Below are positions 30,217 through 40,378 of a DNA stretch of 64,000 bases, piece by piece. The position numbers were made by a program, and so were the translations under genes. This DNA is from Lachancea dasiensis (lineage: Eukaryota > Ascomycota > Saccharomycetes > Saccharomycetales > Saccharomycetaceae). How positions within the stretch are numbered: position 1 is the stretch's first letter; each line of letters opens with the position of its first letter. The DNA is taken from NCBI GenBank assembly GCA_900074725.1, contig LT598455.1, positions 869,802-933,801 on the forward strand, read 5' to 3'. A model generated the notes under the pieces. It did not search any database, was not told where the DNA came from, and was given only the letters and a program-made list of their open reading frames with translations.

Positions 30217-31608
30217 ATGTCCGCTTTTATCCGCACTATCCCCTCTGTTAGGGCTTCGATCTTGCGTTCTGCAAGATTGCAATTGAGAACTTATGCTTCT
30301 TATCCACCTCACACTGTCATCGGCATGCCTGCTTTGTCTCCAACCATGACTCAAGGTAGTTTGGCTGTTTGGTCCAAGCAGGTTGGTGACCAATTGGAGC
30401 CTGGCTGCGTCTTGGCTGAGATCGAGACCGACAAAGCACAAATGGAATTTGAATTCCAAGATGACGGTTACTTGGCAAAGCTTCTGGTCTCTGAAGGTAC
30501 CAAGGACTTGCCTGTTGGTAAGCCCATTGCTGTTTATGTCGAGGACGAAGGCGATGTCGCTGCTTTCAAGGACTTTGAGGTCGAGGACTCTGGCGCCAGC
30601 CAGAGTGCTGCAGCCCCAGAAGCCAAGAAGGAGGAGCCAAAGAAGGAGGAAGCTTCTTCGGAGGCCGCAGCTCCAAAGAAAAAGGCCAGCAGCGCTGGCT
30701 CTTCTTCCGCCCCTACTGACAGGATCATCGCCTCTCCTCTTGCGAAGACCATTGCTTTGGACAAAGGGATTTCTTTGAAGGAGGTTACTGGCAGTGGTCC
30801 AAATGGCAGAATCACTAAATCCGATGTCGAAGCCTACCTCAAGAAGGCTCCTGCTGCCCCTGCCAAGGCTGCTTCTCCAGCTGCCACCGGCTCTGCCGCC
30901 GCCGCTGAATACGAAGATATTCCTATCACCAGCATGAGAAAGATCATTGGCGACCGTTTGCTAGAGTCTACTTCTGGAACTCCTTCTTACATCGTGTCGT
31001 CCCAGGTCTCGGTTTCCAAACTTTTGAAGTTGAGACAATCCTTGAACGCCTCTGGCAAAGACCAATACAAACTGTCGGTTAACGACATGCTGATTAAGGC
31101 CATCACCGTGGCTGCGCAAAAGGTGCCAGATGCCAACGCCTACTGGATGCCTTCCGAAGGTGTCATCAGAAAGTTCAAGAACGTTGACGTTTCTGTCGCT
31201 GTTGCCACTCCACAAGGTCTATTAACTCCTATTGTGAAAAACGCCAACCACAAGGGCTTGGTCTCCATCTCCCAGGAGGTCAAGGAGCTTGGAAAGCGCG
31301 CTAAGATCAACAAGTTGAAGCCAGAGGAGTTCCAGGGTGGTACCATCTGCATTTCCAACCTTGGTATGAACAACGCCGTCTCCATGTTCACTTCCATTAT
31401 TAACCCTCCACAGTCCACCATTCTCGCCATCGCCACCGTCCAGAGGGTGGCTGTCGAAGATGCTGGGGCTGAATACGGTTTCTCTTTCGACGACAAGATC
31501 AACATCACCGGTACGTTCGACCACAGGACTATCGACGGTGCCAAGGCCGGCGACTTCATGAAAGAACTGAAGAAGATCATTGAAAATCCTTTGGAAATGC
31601 TATTGTGA
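30217..31608 (+). CDS. LAT1: LAT1, dihydrolipoyl acetyltransferase (E2) of pyruvate dehydrogenase
   Basis: The 463-residue protein (S. cerevisiae Lat1, YNL071W, 482) starts with a mitochondrial presequence rich in Arg and Ser (MSAFIRTIPSVRASILRSAR). One lipoyl domain (about 33-105) carries the lipoylated Lys73 in EIETDKAQME. An Ala/Lys/Glu linker follows, then the peripheral-subunit-binding domain (about 168-208, IASPLAKTIALDKGISL), a second Ala/Pro linker, and the 2-oxoacid acyltransferase domain from about 235. The catalytic motif DHRTIDGA places His at 436. Lat1 forms the 60-mer core of the matrix complex that makes acetyl-CoA from pyruvate. Codon use is strongly biased, suggesting high expression. 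Confidence 0.98.
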   Translation: MSAFIRTIPSVRASILRSARLQLRTYASYPPHTVIGMPALSPTMTQGSLAVWSKQVGDQLEPGCVLAEIETDKAQMEFEFQDDGYLAKLLVSEGTKDLPVGKPIAVYVEDEGDVAAFKDFEVEDSGASQSAAAPEAKKEEPKKEEASSEAAAPKKKASSAGSSSAPTDRIIASPLAKTIALDKGISLKEVTGSGPNGRITKSDVEAYLKKAPAAPAKAASPAATGSAAAAEYEDIPITSMRKIIGDRLLESTSGTPSYIVSSQVSVSKLLKLRQSLNASGKDQYKLSVNDMLIKAITVAAQKVPDANAYWMPSEGVIRKFKNVDVSVAVATPQGLLTPIVKNANHKGLVSISQEVKELGKRAKINKLKPEEFQGGTICISNLGMNNAVSMFTSIINPPQSTILAIATVQRVAVEDAGAEYGFSFDDKINITGTFDHRTIDGAKAGDFMKELKKIIENPLEMLL

Positions 31609-31998
31609 GGAAACAACAGTGTTCTACAATCACTGCAAAGCTACAACATTGAAATATTCTTAAAAAACCAACCTGTAAACTAATTAGGGAGCCGAATGCC
31701 TTACGCGAAACCATATATTATATATATATAAGTGAACCTGTCGCAAGGTGTCTAATAAGTGTCATAATTGTGAAAGAGTGATAGCTTATAGAGTTCAGAC
31801 GATATGATTCCTTACGGTAGACGTTATATTACTGCCATTTTCAAATTTTTATATATATTATTTCCTGCAAAGTTGAAAAAGATAGTACATATCCAAAAGT
31901 GGCACCAAACTCATAGATCTTCACAACGGGAATCAGAACATTCATCGGTCCATATTGTTCTGTCTAACACTCCAATTGTCAATATATATCTAAAGAAA

Positions 31999-32181
31999 AT
32001 GGCTTACCTTCCATCTTTTATTTTGAGTGACGAATCCAAAGAGCGCATTACCAAGATCTTCAACTTGTCGCAAACCGTTGCTCATTACGGATGGCTACCT
32101 TTTGTGCTATACTTGGGGTGGGCCCACACCTCTAACAGACCAAACTTGTTTAGTCTTTTGAGTCCTTTGCCAAGCGTGTAA
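31999..32181 (+). CDS. TOM7: TOM7, subunit of the outer-membrane translocase
   Basis: The 60-residue product is the same length as S. cerevisiae Tom7 (YNL070W) and nearly identical at both ends: it starts MAYLPSFILSDESKERI and ends NRPNLFSLLSPLPSV. A single membrane segment lies at about 27-46 (VAHYGWLPFVLYLGWAH). Tom7 modulates assembly of the TOM complex. The ATG at 31999 is chosen because the conserved protein begins there; the frame stays open upstream. Confidence 0.97.
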   Translation: MAYLPSFILSDESKERITKIFNLSQTVAHYGWLPFVLYLGWAHTSNRPNLFSLLSPLPSV

Positions 32182-32432
32182 GGCAGAAATTATCGGCCTA
32201 GACAGGATGGTGTTTTATCTGCATATAGTGTAATGTATTGCTTGTAAATATGAGTAATGAAATAGTGAAAGAATCTTGCGTAAATGCAGCGGAATATTGG
32301 GCAAGGACTCGGTCAAAGCTGTTGGTTTTGCACCGATGATTCTGCGATATTTGACTTTTAAACCAGTCACGGTGGGGATCTTCATCAATCTCAACTTTAC
32401 GATCTCCACTACATAGAGCAAATTTCGTGCCA

Positions 32433-33359
32433 ATGAGCAATGGGTTAAGTTCATTACAAAGGGAAATAATAGCCGGCTTTACTGCAGGTACTTTGACTAC
32501 TATTGCAACCCATCCTCTGGATCTGGTCAAATTACGCCTGCAACTGCTAGCTAGCACCAACTCGTCGCTGGGATACACCGATGTCATAAAGACCATCCTC
32601 ACGGACTCCAGGAAGCAGCAAAGTATTCTACGAGAGGCTTATAGGGGCCTGGGTGTCAACTTGATAGGAAACTCGGTAGCATGGGGCTTATATTTTGGGT
32701 TATATCGGTATTCTAAGGACCTAGTCTTCAAGATTTGGGCCGGAAGCAATGCTGAAAAGCAAAGCTCTTTCCAAAAGGATAGTAGAATGGGGCCTGCCCT
32801 ATATTTTTTGTCCGCAGCTCTCAGTGGAGCCACGACTGCGGTTTTGACAAACCCGGTATGGGTTGTCAAGACCAGAATAATGTCCACTAGCGCGAATGCC
32901 CGCACCCGCTACAAATCGACATGGGATGGGATGCTAAAGATATATCAACAAGAAGGATATCGTGGGTTTTGGAGAGGTTTGGCTCCTTCGTTATTTGGAG
33001 TCGCTCAGGGTGCAATCTACTTCGCAGCTTACGATTCGCTGAAGCATCGCTATTTTGCGAGTAAAGGGATCCAAACAGACCAGAAGTTGGGGAACATTGA
33101 GAACATCGTGCTTACATCTACGAGTAAGATGATTTCCGTGACAGCAGTTTACCCATTACAACTGCTAAAATCTAACTTGCAAAGTTTTGATGCTATTCGT
33201 AACGCGCAGTCCTACAAGATGTTTTCCCTGGTGAAGTCGATACACGACCGCCATGGGATCAAAGGTCTTTACAAGGGACTGTCTGCCAATCTAGTAAGAG
33301 CGATTCCTTCGACCTGTATAACCTTTTGTATCTATGAAAATCTACGACATTGGCTATAG
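32433..33359 (+). CDS. FLX1: FLX1 mitochondrial FAD carrier
   Basis: From the first ATG (32433) the protein has 308 residues (S. cerevisiae Flx1, YIL134W, 311). It has three mitochondrial-carrier repeats with signatures THPLDLVKLRLQ, TNPVWVVKTRIM and VYPLQLLKSNLQ. The PVW form of the second and the irregular third repeat are typical of the FAD/folate/NAD carrier branch. Other carrier motifs include GFWRGLAPSLFGVAQGAIYF and GLYKGLSANLVRAIPS. It sits in the inner membrane and is needed for mitochondrial flavin balance. Here TOM7 (a chromosome XIV gene in S. cerevisiae) and FLX1 (chromosome IX) are neighbours, a clear trace of the pre-duplication order. Confidence 0.95.
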   Translation: MSNGLSSLQREIIAGFTAGTLTTIATHPLDLVKLRLQLLASTNSSLGYTDVIKTILTDSRKQQSILREAYRGLGVNLIGNSVAWGLYFGLYRYSKDLVFKIWAGSNAEKQSSFQKDSRMGPALYFLSAALSGATTAVLTNPVWVVKTRIMSTSANARTRYKSTWDGMLKIYQQEGYRGFWRGLAPSLFGVAQGAIYFAAYDSLKHRYFASKGIQTDQKLGNIENIVLTSTSKMISVTAVYPLQLLKSNLQSFDAIRNAQSYKMFSLVKSIHDRHGIKGLYKGLSANLVRAIPSTCITFCIYENLRHWL

Positions 33360-33487
33360 CCAATCTATCAGCTATTACCACACTTCAGACAGAATAAAAC
33401 TTTCCAATTTTATTAGTTTTAGTTAGTTATACAAAAAACTGTAGGATTGATGTGATTGAAGATTTGCTTTAACACAATTCATGAAAT

Positions 33488-34411
33488 TTAGTAACCGAAA
33501 GTGGCCAATTTTTGAGCAACTTCAGATTCGGCGTTGGCAGCGTTGGCGACGAGGACCTTCTTGTTGAAAGCCTTCTTCTTGGCGTAGTACTCGGCGGATC
33601 TGACCTTTCTCTTTTCTTCCAACTTGGCGACAACGTCTTCGTACTTCCAGCCAACAGAGGTGGACAACTTACCGACGGTGGTGTATTTTCTACCTGGCTT
33701 CAATCTCAAGACTCTCAAAGCTTGTGGGACGACAACTCTCTTCTTCTTGTCGTATGGAGGAGGGACACCTTCGAAGACCTTCAAACGCTCCATGGCAGCT
33801 TGACCACGGGCGGTCTTGTGAGCAACCATACCACGGACAGCCTTGTAGAAGATTCTAGATGGGGCTCTGAAGTGGAAAGGACCACGGGTCTTGTTGAAAC
33901 GGGTGGCCTTTCTCAAGTAGTCGTGGTACTTCAACTTGTTTCTGAAGAACTCACCAGAGATGTTCAGAGACTCGGCTCTGACAACAACGATCTTTTGGCC
34001 GTTCAACAATTGCTTGGCAACAGTCGAAGCCAAACGACCTAGCAAATGGCCCTTACCTATAAAACACAAGTTAGTAATCAACATTCAACGGCTAATACTC
34101 GCGAGCCGAGAGTAATAGAGAGACAGAGACGGGACACGTCACCACACGCTTGCCCAGGCCAACCCACTCCTGGTCGACTCCGACACAAATCCGCCGTCGC
34201 ACCCCAACAAGGTGGAGCCAAACAGGCAGAAAGCCTGTCCCTCACCCACCAGCCTGGATGCTACAGCGTTGCCCTAACCCACCGGTCGCACCTTGCGTCC
34301 TAACTCTCCTGTTTTGCAGTTCTCTCCCACTAACACCTAGATCTCGCTGCTTCAACGCGGTTCACATTCAACGTACCATCAATAACAACAACTGGCTCGA
34401 AAGAAGACATG
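33488..34411 (-). CDS. RPL16: Ribosomal protein uL13 (RPL16), two exons (33488-34056 and 34378-34411)
   Basis: The spliced protein has 200 residues (S. cerevisiae Rpl16a/b 199/198). Exon 1 (34378-34411) encodes [12 protein letters not shown] minus its last two bases. The donor is GTACGT, the branch site TACTAAC lies close to the acceptor, and the acceptor is TATAG (34057-34061). The splice recreates [16 protein letters not shown]. Exon 2 contains [20 protein letters not shown] and [20 protein letters not shown], near-identical to yeast. uL13 is a 60S subunit protein. Codon bias is extreme. The one gene here corresponds to both RPL16A (YIL133C) and RPL16B (YNL069C), each of which has an intron at the same site in S. 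cerevisiae. Confidence 0.98.
34057..34377 (-). other. RPL16: Spliceosomal intron of RPL16
   Basis: The 321-nt intron runs from GTACGT to TATAG and contains a perfect TACTAAC. The position matches the S. cerevisiae RPL16 introns. I found no snoRNA-like C/D boxes in it. Confidence 0.95.
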
Positions 34412-34904
34412 TCTATTGGTTGTGCTTAGCTGCTTTAACACTATGAGAGTAACTTCGGCCAATAATGCTCAAATTCCAATTTTGTTTTTTCCAGAGACTA
34501 ACTAACAATCCAGTAGGTATCCCGTTACCGTGCGGTGAGAGCGACACACGCCGTGATGCGACCAGCTCGTCTTTCCGCTGGGCTCACTTGCGTGGGACGG
34601 CACCAACAGAGAGCTAGGCAGGGCCCCACGGGCCTGGGCCGAGCTAGGCGGAATGCCAAAGGGAATTTCCAGGCCGCCAGCCGGGAGGCGATGCCCACTG
34701 GTGGGCAGAGCGTCCCACCAGCGCCAGGGCCGGTCCGGCCGACCACGCGCTGGCTGTGCGTCGCGTGCGTGGTTCGACGGCTGCTCACCCCGCACGAGAG
34801 GCCGCGGGCCACTGGAAAAAGTCCAAAAAATTCAAATGGGGTGTGGGTTTTAGCAGCGAAGATTTCCAAAAAGCAGTCACACGATAATCCGCCGTTAGAA
34901 GTGC
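34412..34904. other. GC-rich interval upstream of RPL16
   Basis: The RPL16 promoter should lie here. A GGGGTGTGGGTTTTAG sequence near 34838-34854 resembles a Rap1 site about 430 bp before the RPL16 ATG. The segment 34540-34810 is markedly GC-rich compared with other intergenic DNA in the window. Confidence 0.4.
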
Positions 34905-35570
34905 TCATGAGGGCTGGGCGTACTCGAGTACCAGGGTTCGATCTGCATAGAACTTGCTGAGGTAAGCTGGAAGCGAGGTCACGTGGACGGAGCCCAGGCT
35001 CTGTTTCTTGAAGGGCGGGCCCGAGGAGCCCGTCGAGCGGACAGGAGCACCGGCCTGGGACTCTGGGAAGAGGACAACTGTGGTGGTCGGAAACTGCGCG
35101 GAGTTGGCCAGCATGCGCAAGCGCAACATGGTGTCTTTGAGCAGCAGATGCGCACGCGCCGGGTCCTTCAGGGCTGTGTTGCGGAAGGCCACGTCCAGGC
35201 CGCGAAGAAACACCAGCACGTGCGGGACCGGTGTCGTCTGCGGTGCTCGTGAGTGGGCGGAACGCGCCATTTGGGTCAGCTGCGCGATCTTGCGCACGAC
35301 GTTGGCCAGCTCTTCCATGTCCAGGGCCGTCATAATCCGCACATCTTCGAAAAGCGCGTCGTTGTCGCCCGGGGGCAGACACTGGCAGAATTCCGACACC
35401 GGGAAGCGGTCCATCGCGTCCACAAAGTACAACGTCCTGAGACGGGCCGCAGTATCAGCCACGGGGCCCGCGGTTGGCAGCAGGAAAGCAGCCATGGTCT
35501 CCGAAATGCTCTGCTCGGCGGAGCTGTACCATACCACTACTTTATCCTCGGGCAGCAGTCCTATGGCCAT
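34905..35570 (-). CDS. CSM2: CSM2, Shu-complex recombination subunit
   Basis: I choose the ATG at 35568-35570 (221 residues), starting MAIGLLPEDKVVVWYSSAEQ; an upstream ATG at 35624 falls inside a TATATAT run that is probably the promoter. Matches to S. cerevisiae Csm2 (YIL132C, 213 residues) include LYFVDAMDRFPVSEFCQCLP, VRIMTALDMEELANVVRK, FLRGLDVAFRNTALKD and LLLKDTMLRLRMLAN. Csm2 pairs with Psy3 in the Shu complex, which helps Rad51 load on ssDNA for error-free damage bypass. The fold is RecA-like without Walker motifs, consistent with none being seen. Position before the forkhead gene matches YIL132C-YIL131C. Base composition is unusually GC-rich. Confidence 0.88.
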   Translation of the reverse strand: MAIGLLPEDKVVVWYSSAEQSISETMAAFLLPTAGPVADTAARLRTLYFVDAMDRFPVSEFCQCLPPGDNDALFEDVRIMTALDMEELANVVRKIAQLTQMARSAHSRAPQTTPVPHVLVFLRGLDVAFRNTALKDPARAHLLLKDTMLRLRMLANSAQFPTTTVVLFPESQAGAPVRSTGSSGPPFKKQSLGSVHVTSLPAYLSKFYADRTLVLEYAQPS

Positions 35571-35621
35571 CGCGCAATACCTCCCCGTTGCGTGTCGTGC
35601 GTTGGTCTCGGGAACCCTCTT

Positions 35622-35632
35622 CATATATATCT
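35622..35632 (-). promoter_or_regulatory. CSM2: TATA box of CSM2
   Basis: The ATATATATGA run lies about 55 bp before the chosen ATG. It overlaps an upstream in-frame ATG, which argues against that upstream start. Confidence 0.45.
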
Positions 35633-35854
35633 TCCGCCGTGCCGTACACAGTGATGTGCAATTTGGATATAAGCCGGGCACCCAGCTGTATTACATAAGC
35701 TACCATGTTTAGCCGCCCAGCTCCCACCGACACTCCCAAAGCCCAACAGCGAAGGATTAAATAGGTCAACGGTGAGACACGCCAAGCTTGGCTGTTTTGT
35801 CTAGCCCCGCATAGAGCTTTCTGAGTTTTTGTTTGCGAACTATATAGCTTCCGT

Positions 35855-38384
35855 TTAAGTATCGTCGACGACGCTTATCTTGGCACCTTCGATATCTAAC
35901 ATCAGGTCTTTTACACCCTTGGAGTCGTCCTTATTATGATTTCGAATGGGTGACGAAACAAACTCTGAGTGGTTATCGTGGTTATCGTGGGTTTTCGCTT
36001 TTCCAGAAGCGACAGAGCTGCCGTTGATATGTACGGCAGGTAACTTAGTGCGGTCTTCTGGATTTCGCGTTAGCTGTGGTTCGTGGTGCAGCATGCGAGC
36101 ACCGTCATTGAGATTATTTCCGTGCGTCGACTCATCTGCTGTCCGAAAGGCTGCAGGGGTGTTGTTGACCGAGCTAAATTGTAGTAAATTCCAGACACCT
36201 GGGGAGCTCTGAGCTGTTGGAGGCAGCTGCTGCAGTTGCTGTGCCTGCTGTTGGCGCTGGGTGTGCGATTGCGTCGCCAATGACCCGGAATTGACGTTCA
36301 ACTGCTGCGAGTTCGCTGCAACCGGTGACCGAGTCACAGGTCCACTTCCACGCTCAGGAGTGTATGCTTCCATCGCCGTGATGTGGAATGGTCTTGTGGG
36401 CGACCTTAAAAGAGATTCTTGGCTGGGAGAAAGCCTTGAAGCTGAGTTCGGCAAGCTGCTGCCAATAGGTGCATGATGAGATGTAGAAGGGCGTGACGTA
36501 GTTGGACGCGGTAGCGCATGGAAAGTTGAAGGAGGCTGTCTACCCGGGACATTTAATGGGGGTTGCATATGGGGTGAAGATGGCCTTCGTGGCGCCAGGG
36601 GAGATAGCGACGATGCAGGTGGTAAAGTCGTGGGAGGTTGCAATGTGTTTATTAAATTTCCTGCCGATGGCCGTTTATGCGGTGCGTTGCCGTCGTGTGA
36701 TTGTTGAGGCATAACTTGCTCGCCGGGGCTCCTCAGAGACTGCGGTGGATTTTGATGCTGAGCACGGCTCTCCTGGTCTTCCTTGAAGCCTTGAACATGC
36801 ACCTCTCGCTGCCCTAACGGTTGTGGGTGACCTGCATGCTGAGTTTGTGATGCCTGGCTTTGCGGCGACACCTCGGACCGAGAATAATTCTGCAGCTGAG
36901 TATGGTGATCCAAAGTGGCATTATGGAGTTCAGAATCATTATCCGCTGCCCGAAGGGGTAAAGAGTTGAATTTCGTCAAGTGTAATTGTAATTGTCTGGC
37001 CACTGAAGAACCCCTTCTAACTTTTGAAATCTTACCCGATTGCCATTTATCTAAAAAGTCCTTCTGATAATCCTGGCTGATTCTCCACTTCATACCTTTT
37101 CCCGGCTCGTTAGGCTTCCTGGGAACCTTCTCGAATGCTTTATTCAGCGACAAGTTGTGCCTGATCGAATTCTGCCAGCCGGTTTTCGCGTATCGGTAGT
37201 ACGCAAAATTCGACGAGATATATTTGTAGATGTCGGCCAATGACAGGACACCCTCAGGGTTGGACAGAATGGCCTGTGTAATCATAGTAGCGTACGAAAA
37301 CGGAGGTTTTACATTTTTGTTTTCTTCTCGAGATAAATCAGATGCCATGTCGTTGACACCGGAAAAGCTAGGGTCCATGATTGTACCGTATCCTACGCCC
37401 ATTTGCGGCGAGTTATATGAGTTCCCCATTGCTGGAGCAACATAGGGGTTTTCATACGAATTGTACATGCGGAAAGCTTTTACCGCGTTCTTGGGTTGGG
37501 AAACATCTCTCAAGACGTCTTGGAGTAGGGGATTAGTGGTGGTGGCTCCATATACCGCGTTAAGCTTAGGTATTAGATGATCCAACGCCTGTTGATCCAC
37601 AAAAGGACCGCGGTCAGGTAAAATGAACATCATTTGAGTGCCCCCAATGTCCAATATAGAGCCTGATTGTAGCTGTACCGGATCGGCCTGCGGTCCCGCG
37701 CCAACGCGTCTAAAATCAACTTTCGCACCGTTTCGACCCTGGACCTGAAGTTCCCAAAACCCACCACTCAAATTGTATTTGATAGTTGCATGTTTGCGGG
37801 ACACCACTTTTGCAGGTCCTAGATCAATATCGACGGAATCGTCATCTGGGTCGGTGTTACGCCCTATAGCCAAAGACAAATGCTTCACATACAGGGTCCA
37901 GTCACGTCCGGCGATTTTTGCATATGCCTGCACCTCTGTGGCTAAGTTGCGTTCATTGGAGTGGACGCTTGCCACGGCCGTCGGTTGATCTGGGGTGGCC
38001 AGCACCGAGATTACTGCATTTATAAAGTCCTGTTACGAATATTCGGTTAGTAAAATTGAAATGCGATGATGAAAAGCAGAGAAGGGCGACTTTTCCACTA
38101 ATGGCACGCTCTCGAGTACCGTGATTGTTACGTTTCCCGCAAGATGCATTGTCACGTGAGAGCACGATTTGACGTTGCTCATTCCGTTTGCTTATTCAGG
38201 AGACAGACCTGCAAGTCCAGAAACGTAACACCCAGCAGCAGCTTAAGCCCGATGCTCACCGGTGCATCTCCTCCCCACATCCTTTTAACTATTGACCACC
38301 AATCTCACGGTTGGCATACTGCCACTTGCCACATACTTGATTTTGCTGTGAATTACCCAGCTCTTGGCTCTTCGCAGTACTCAT
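35855..38384 (-). CDS. FKH1/FKH2: Forkhead transcription factor FKH1/FKH2, two exons (35855-38029 and 38337-38384)
   Basis: The frame of exon 2 has no ATG at its 5' end, only a TAACAG acceptor. Splicing to exon 1 (38337-38384) gives MSTAKSQELGNSQQNQ then DFINAVISVLATPDQ, aligning with the INAVVASL start region of Fkh2. Donor is GTATGT, branch TACTAAC, intron 307 nt, phase 0. The 740-residue product has an FHA domain (about 64-155, with SRKHA at 93-97), a forkhead domain (about 257-350, recognition helix WQNSIRHNLSLNKAF) and a long Gln/Ser/Pro tail, more like Fkh2 than Fkh1. These factors drive G2/M (CLB2-cluster) transcription with Mcm1 and Ndd1 and influence origin timing. S. cerevisiae FKH1 (YIL131C) and FKH2 (YNL068C) lack introns. 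Confidence 0.95.
38030..38336 (-). other. FKH1/FKH2: Spliceosomal intron of the forkhead gene
   Basis: The 307-nt intron begins GTATGT and ends TAACAG, with a perfect TACTAAC 16 nt before the acceptor. It separates the initiator-bearing exon from the rest of the gene. A CACGTG E-box core lies inside it (near 38153). Confidence 0.88.
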
Positions 38385-39321
38385 AAGTCAAGAGATCAAA
38401 ATGGGTATTGGAGGCCACGATACCACAGATATCTAGCAGTGCGTTTGTAGAACGAGATAGGGGAACAAAAACGTCAAACCAATTAGCTTTGTTGCGTATT
38501 ATTTCTTATTATTATTAGCCAATTGTGAGTGAAATTTCACCGCTTGCCAGAGAAAAACCAAAACAAACGTTTCTAGCCAAATTTTTTGTCGGTCGAAGCT
38601 AGATATTCTTTGGTTTTTTCAATAGCTGCTAAAGCAATTGAGCCAGCCTGATTTGTAAATTACCAGTTTTTTGGCGTCTAGTGATGATTCTCACCAAAAG
38701 GTTGTATAATTTGCTGATGCAATGTTTATTTGTTTTTGTTTATAGACAAATTAGATGATGTCTCTGTGTACGTAAATACAACTACTCATGAATCCAGTGT
38801 TAGAGTCCATGCGTTTGGCGTATAGAGGTGCCATTGATCGAAACAAGTCGAAGGTGACGAGATAGGCCTGATTGTGTTGTTGGTTAGTTTTGGGTTTTTG
38901 TTTGATTTTTTTTCTTGTGATCTACCTTACTGAAATTTTGTCTGGCGAAGAACATGGAGTAAGCAAAAAGCGCATCTCGTAGTGTTGAAATAGTTTCAGT
39001 GGCGGTATCTTTCATGTCTTGCAATTTTCCGCCAGACCTTTCATGGAAGCTGCTTAGTCGCACAGCTTCTCAGAAACAAGATTTCAAAGACAAGAGGTTT
39101 CATGAACATCAACTTTTAGCTCTCATATAGAGACAATACTGCAGCTCAAGTACATCTGAAGACCTTCCTATCCAGGCTCTTAATGCTCGGGCCAAAAAGC
39201 CCTAGATTTCCCAGCTAAACATATTGGAAGTACATTACCATATGATGTAGTTTTCCTGTGTCACGCATGCACAAAGTGATAAAAATGAGCCGGGCACCCC
39301 ACAAGCTAGTATAACGATTTA

Positions 39322-39522
39322 TTACAAGTTGAGATCATTTGGAGCACTGTAACAATATGTACCACAGTATGTGTTTTTTGGGTTCAGCATGTAGACGTGT
39401 TGAAATCGAATGTTAGTCGTTTCACAGATTTTGCAAGATATGATGAAGTATTGACCATTGGCTGGCTGGCTGACCACCCGCTGGTCAGAAATAGTCAGAT
39501 TACGAGTCGATAGTAGGGGCAT
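39322..39522 (-). CDS. Hypothetical 66-residue Cys-containing ORF
   Basis: The ATG frame starts MPLLSTRNLTISDQRVVSQ. It contains CKIC and, after about two dozen residues, YCGTYCYSAP, a spacing that might bind zinc. I do not recognise the protein; a chance frame is quite possible. Confidence 0.2.
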   Translation of the reverse strand: MPLLSTRNLTISDQRVVSQPANGQYFIISCKICETTNIRFQHVYMLNPKNTYCGTYCYSAPNDLNL

Positions 39523-40378
39523 GCAAAATATTTGAATCAGCCGTTTTCATTTTGCAAATGATTAGCAAGTGACATCCAATCATTTGTCGACCAAAACGTC
39601 CCTAGTTCTCTAAAGTGTCGAGTCAAGGCAAGTGTACATTATAGCATAATGAGATCTCCACGCGCTGAATTTTTCTCACATTGAAATAGGCTTCCCCATA
39701 TATACAAGCAACCTCAAAGATGAGGCAAGACTCGAGACTCACTCAATGGCATACAAATTCTTCTCTCATACTTGCTGGCCCAGCGAACTGGTCTCCTGTC
39801 ACATGCCTCAAAATACCGCAGGACTCGTCCTGTTAATCTATAAATACTCCGAAAACTTCGAGCGGCTGATATCCCTTAACCATACAGACTAGAGGGCACT
39901 CACTGAAGGATATTGATGCTCGAGACTTTTACCCTGTATTAGGCACTCCACATAGTGTGGTGAAAAATTCGGCATGGGGCGCTTCATGTTGGGCGATTCT
40001 CAACCTCCAAGGTTGGAATATGGATATTAATATTTAGCTTAGTCAACACGAGCAATCTCGATTCTACACATGTGGTTCTATAGTAAGAGAAGGAGGGGTT
40101 TTTATTGAGGCTAATTTGACTCACTAGTGGAAAGCTTACTAAATTTGTCTTGTAAATCGTTCATAGACATTGTAAGATAAGTAACTTGCATCAAGGGAGT
40201 TCTATTTGTATGACCTCTATTATGTACCATAATTCTGTACCACTGTGTCACATATTTCCTGACACTGATTATGCGATTAGGCGCACAACATCACCAGTTT
40301 CCTAGTAACTCACATTATTCCCAACAGCTTTCTCATGCGTTTATTCTCCAGTTATTGAGAAAAGAAGACTCAAGAGCC

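Noticed and set aside
32182-32432. snR68-like C/D snoRNA upstream of FLX1, expected from S. cerevisiae
   Set aside because: A TGATGA occurs on the minus strand, but no paired D box or guide to 25S rRNA could be seen.
33512-34042. 176-codon frame antisense to RPL16
   Set aside because: Again a codon-bias shadow of a highly expressed ribosomal gene.
34525-35382. 285-codon minus-strand frame overlapping CSM2
   Set aside because: It is a GC-driven shadow of CSM2 in another frame, Pro/Arg-rich and without family motifs.
38140-38170. CDEI-like GTCACGTG as a centromere mark
   Set aside because: No AT-rich CDEII or CCG-containing CDEIII follows, and the motif lies inside the forkhead intron.
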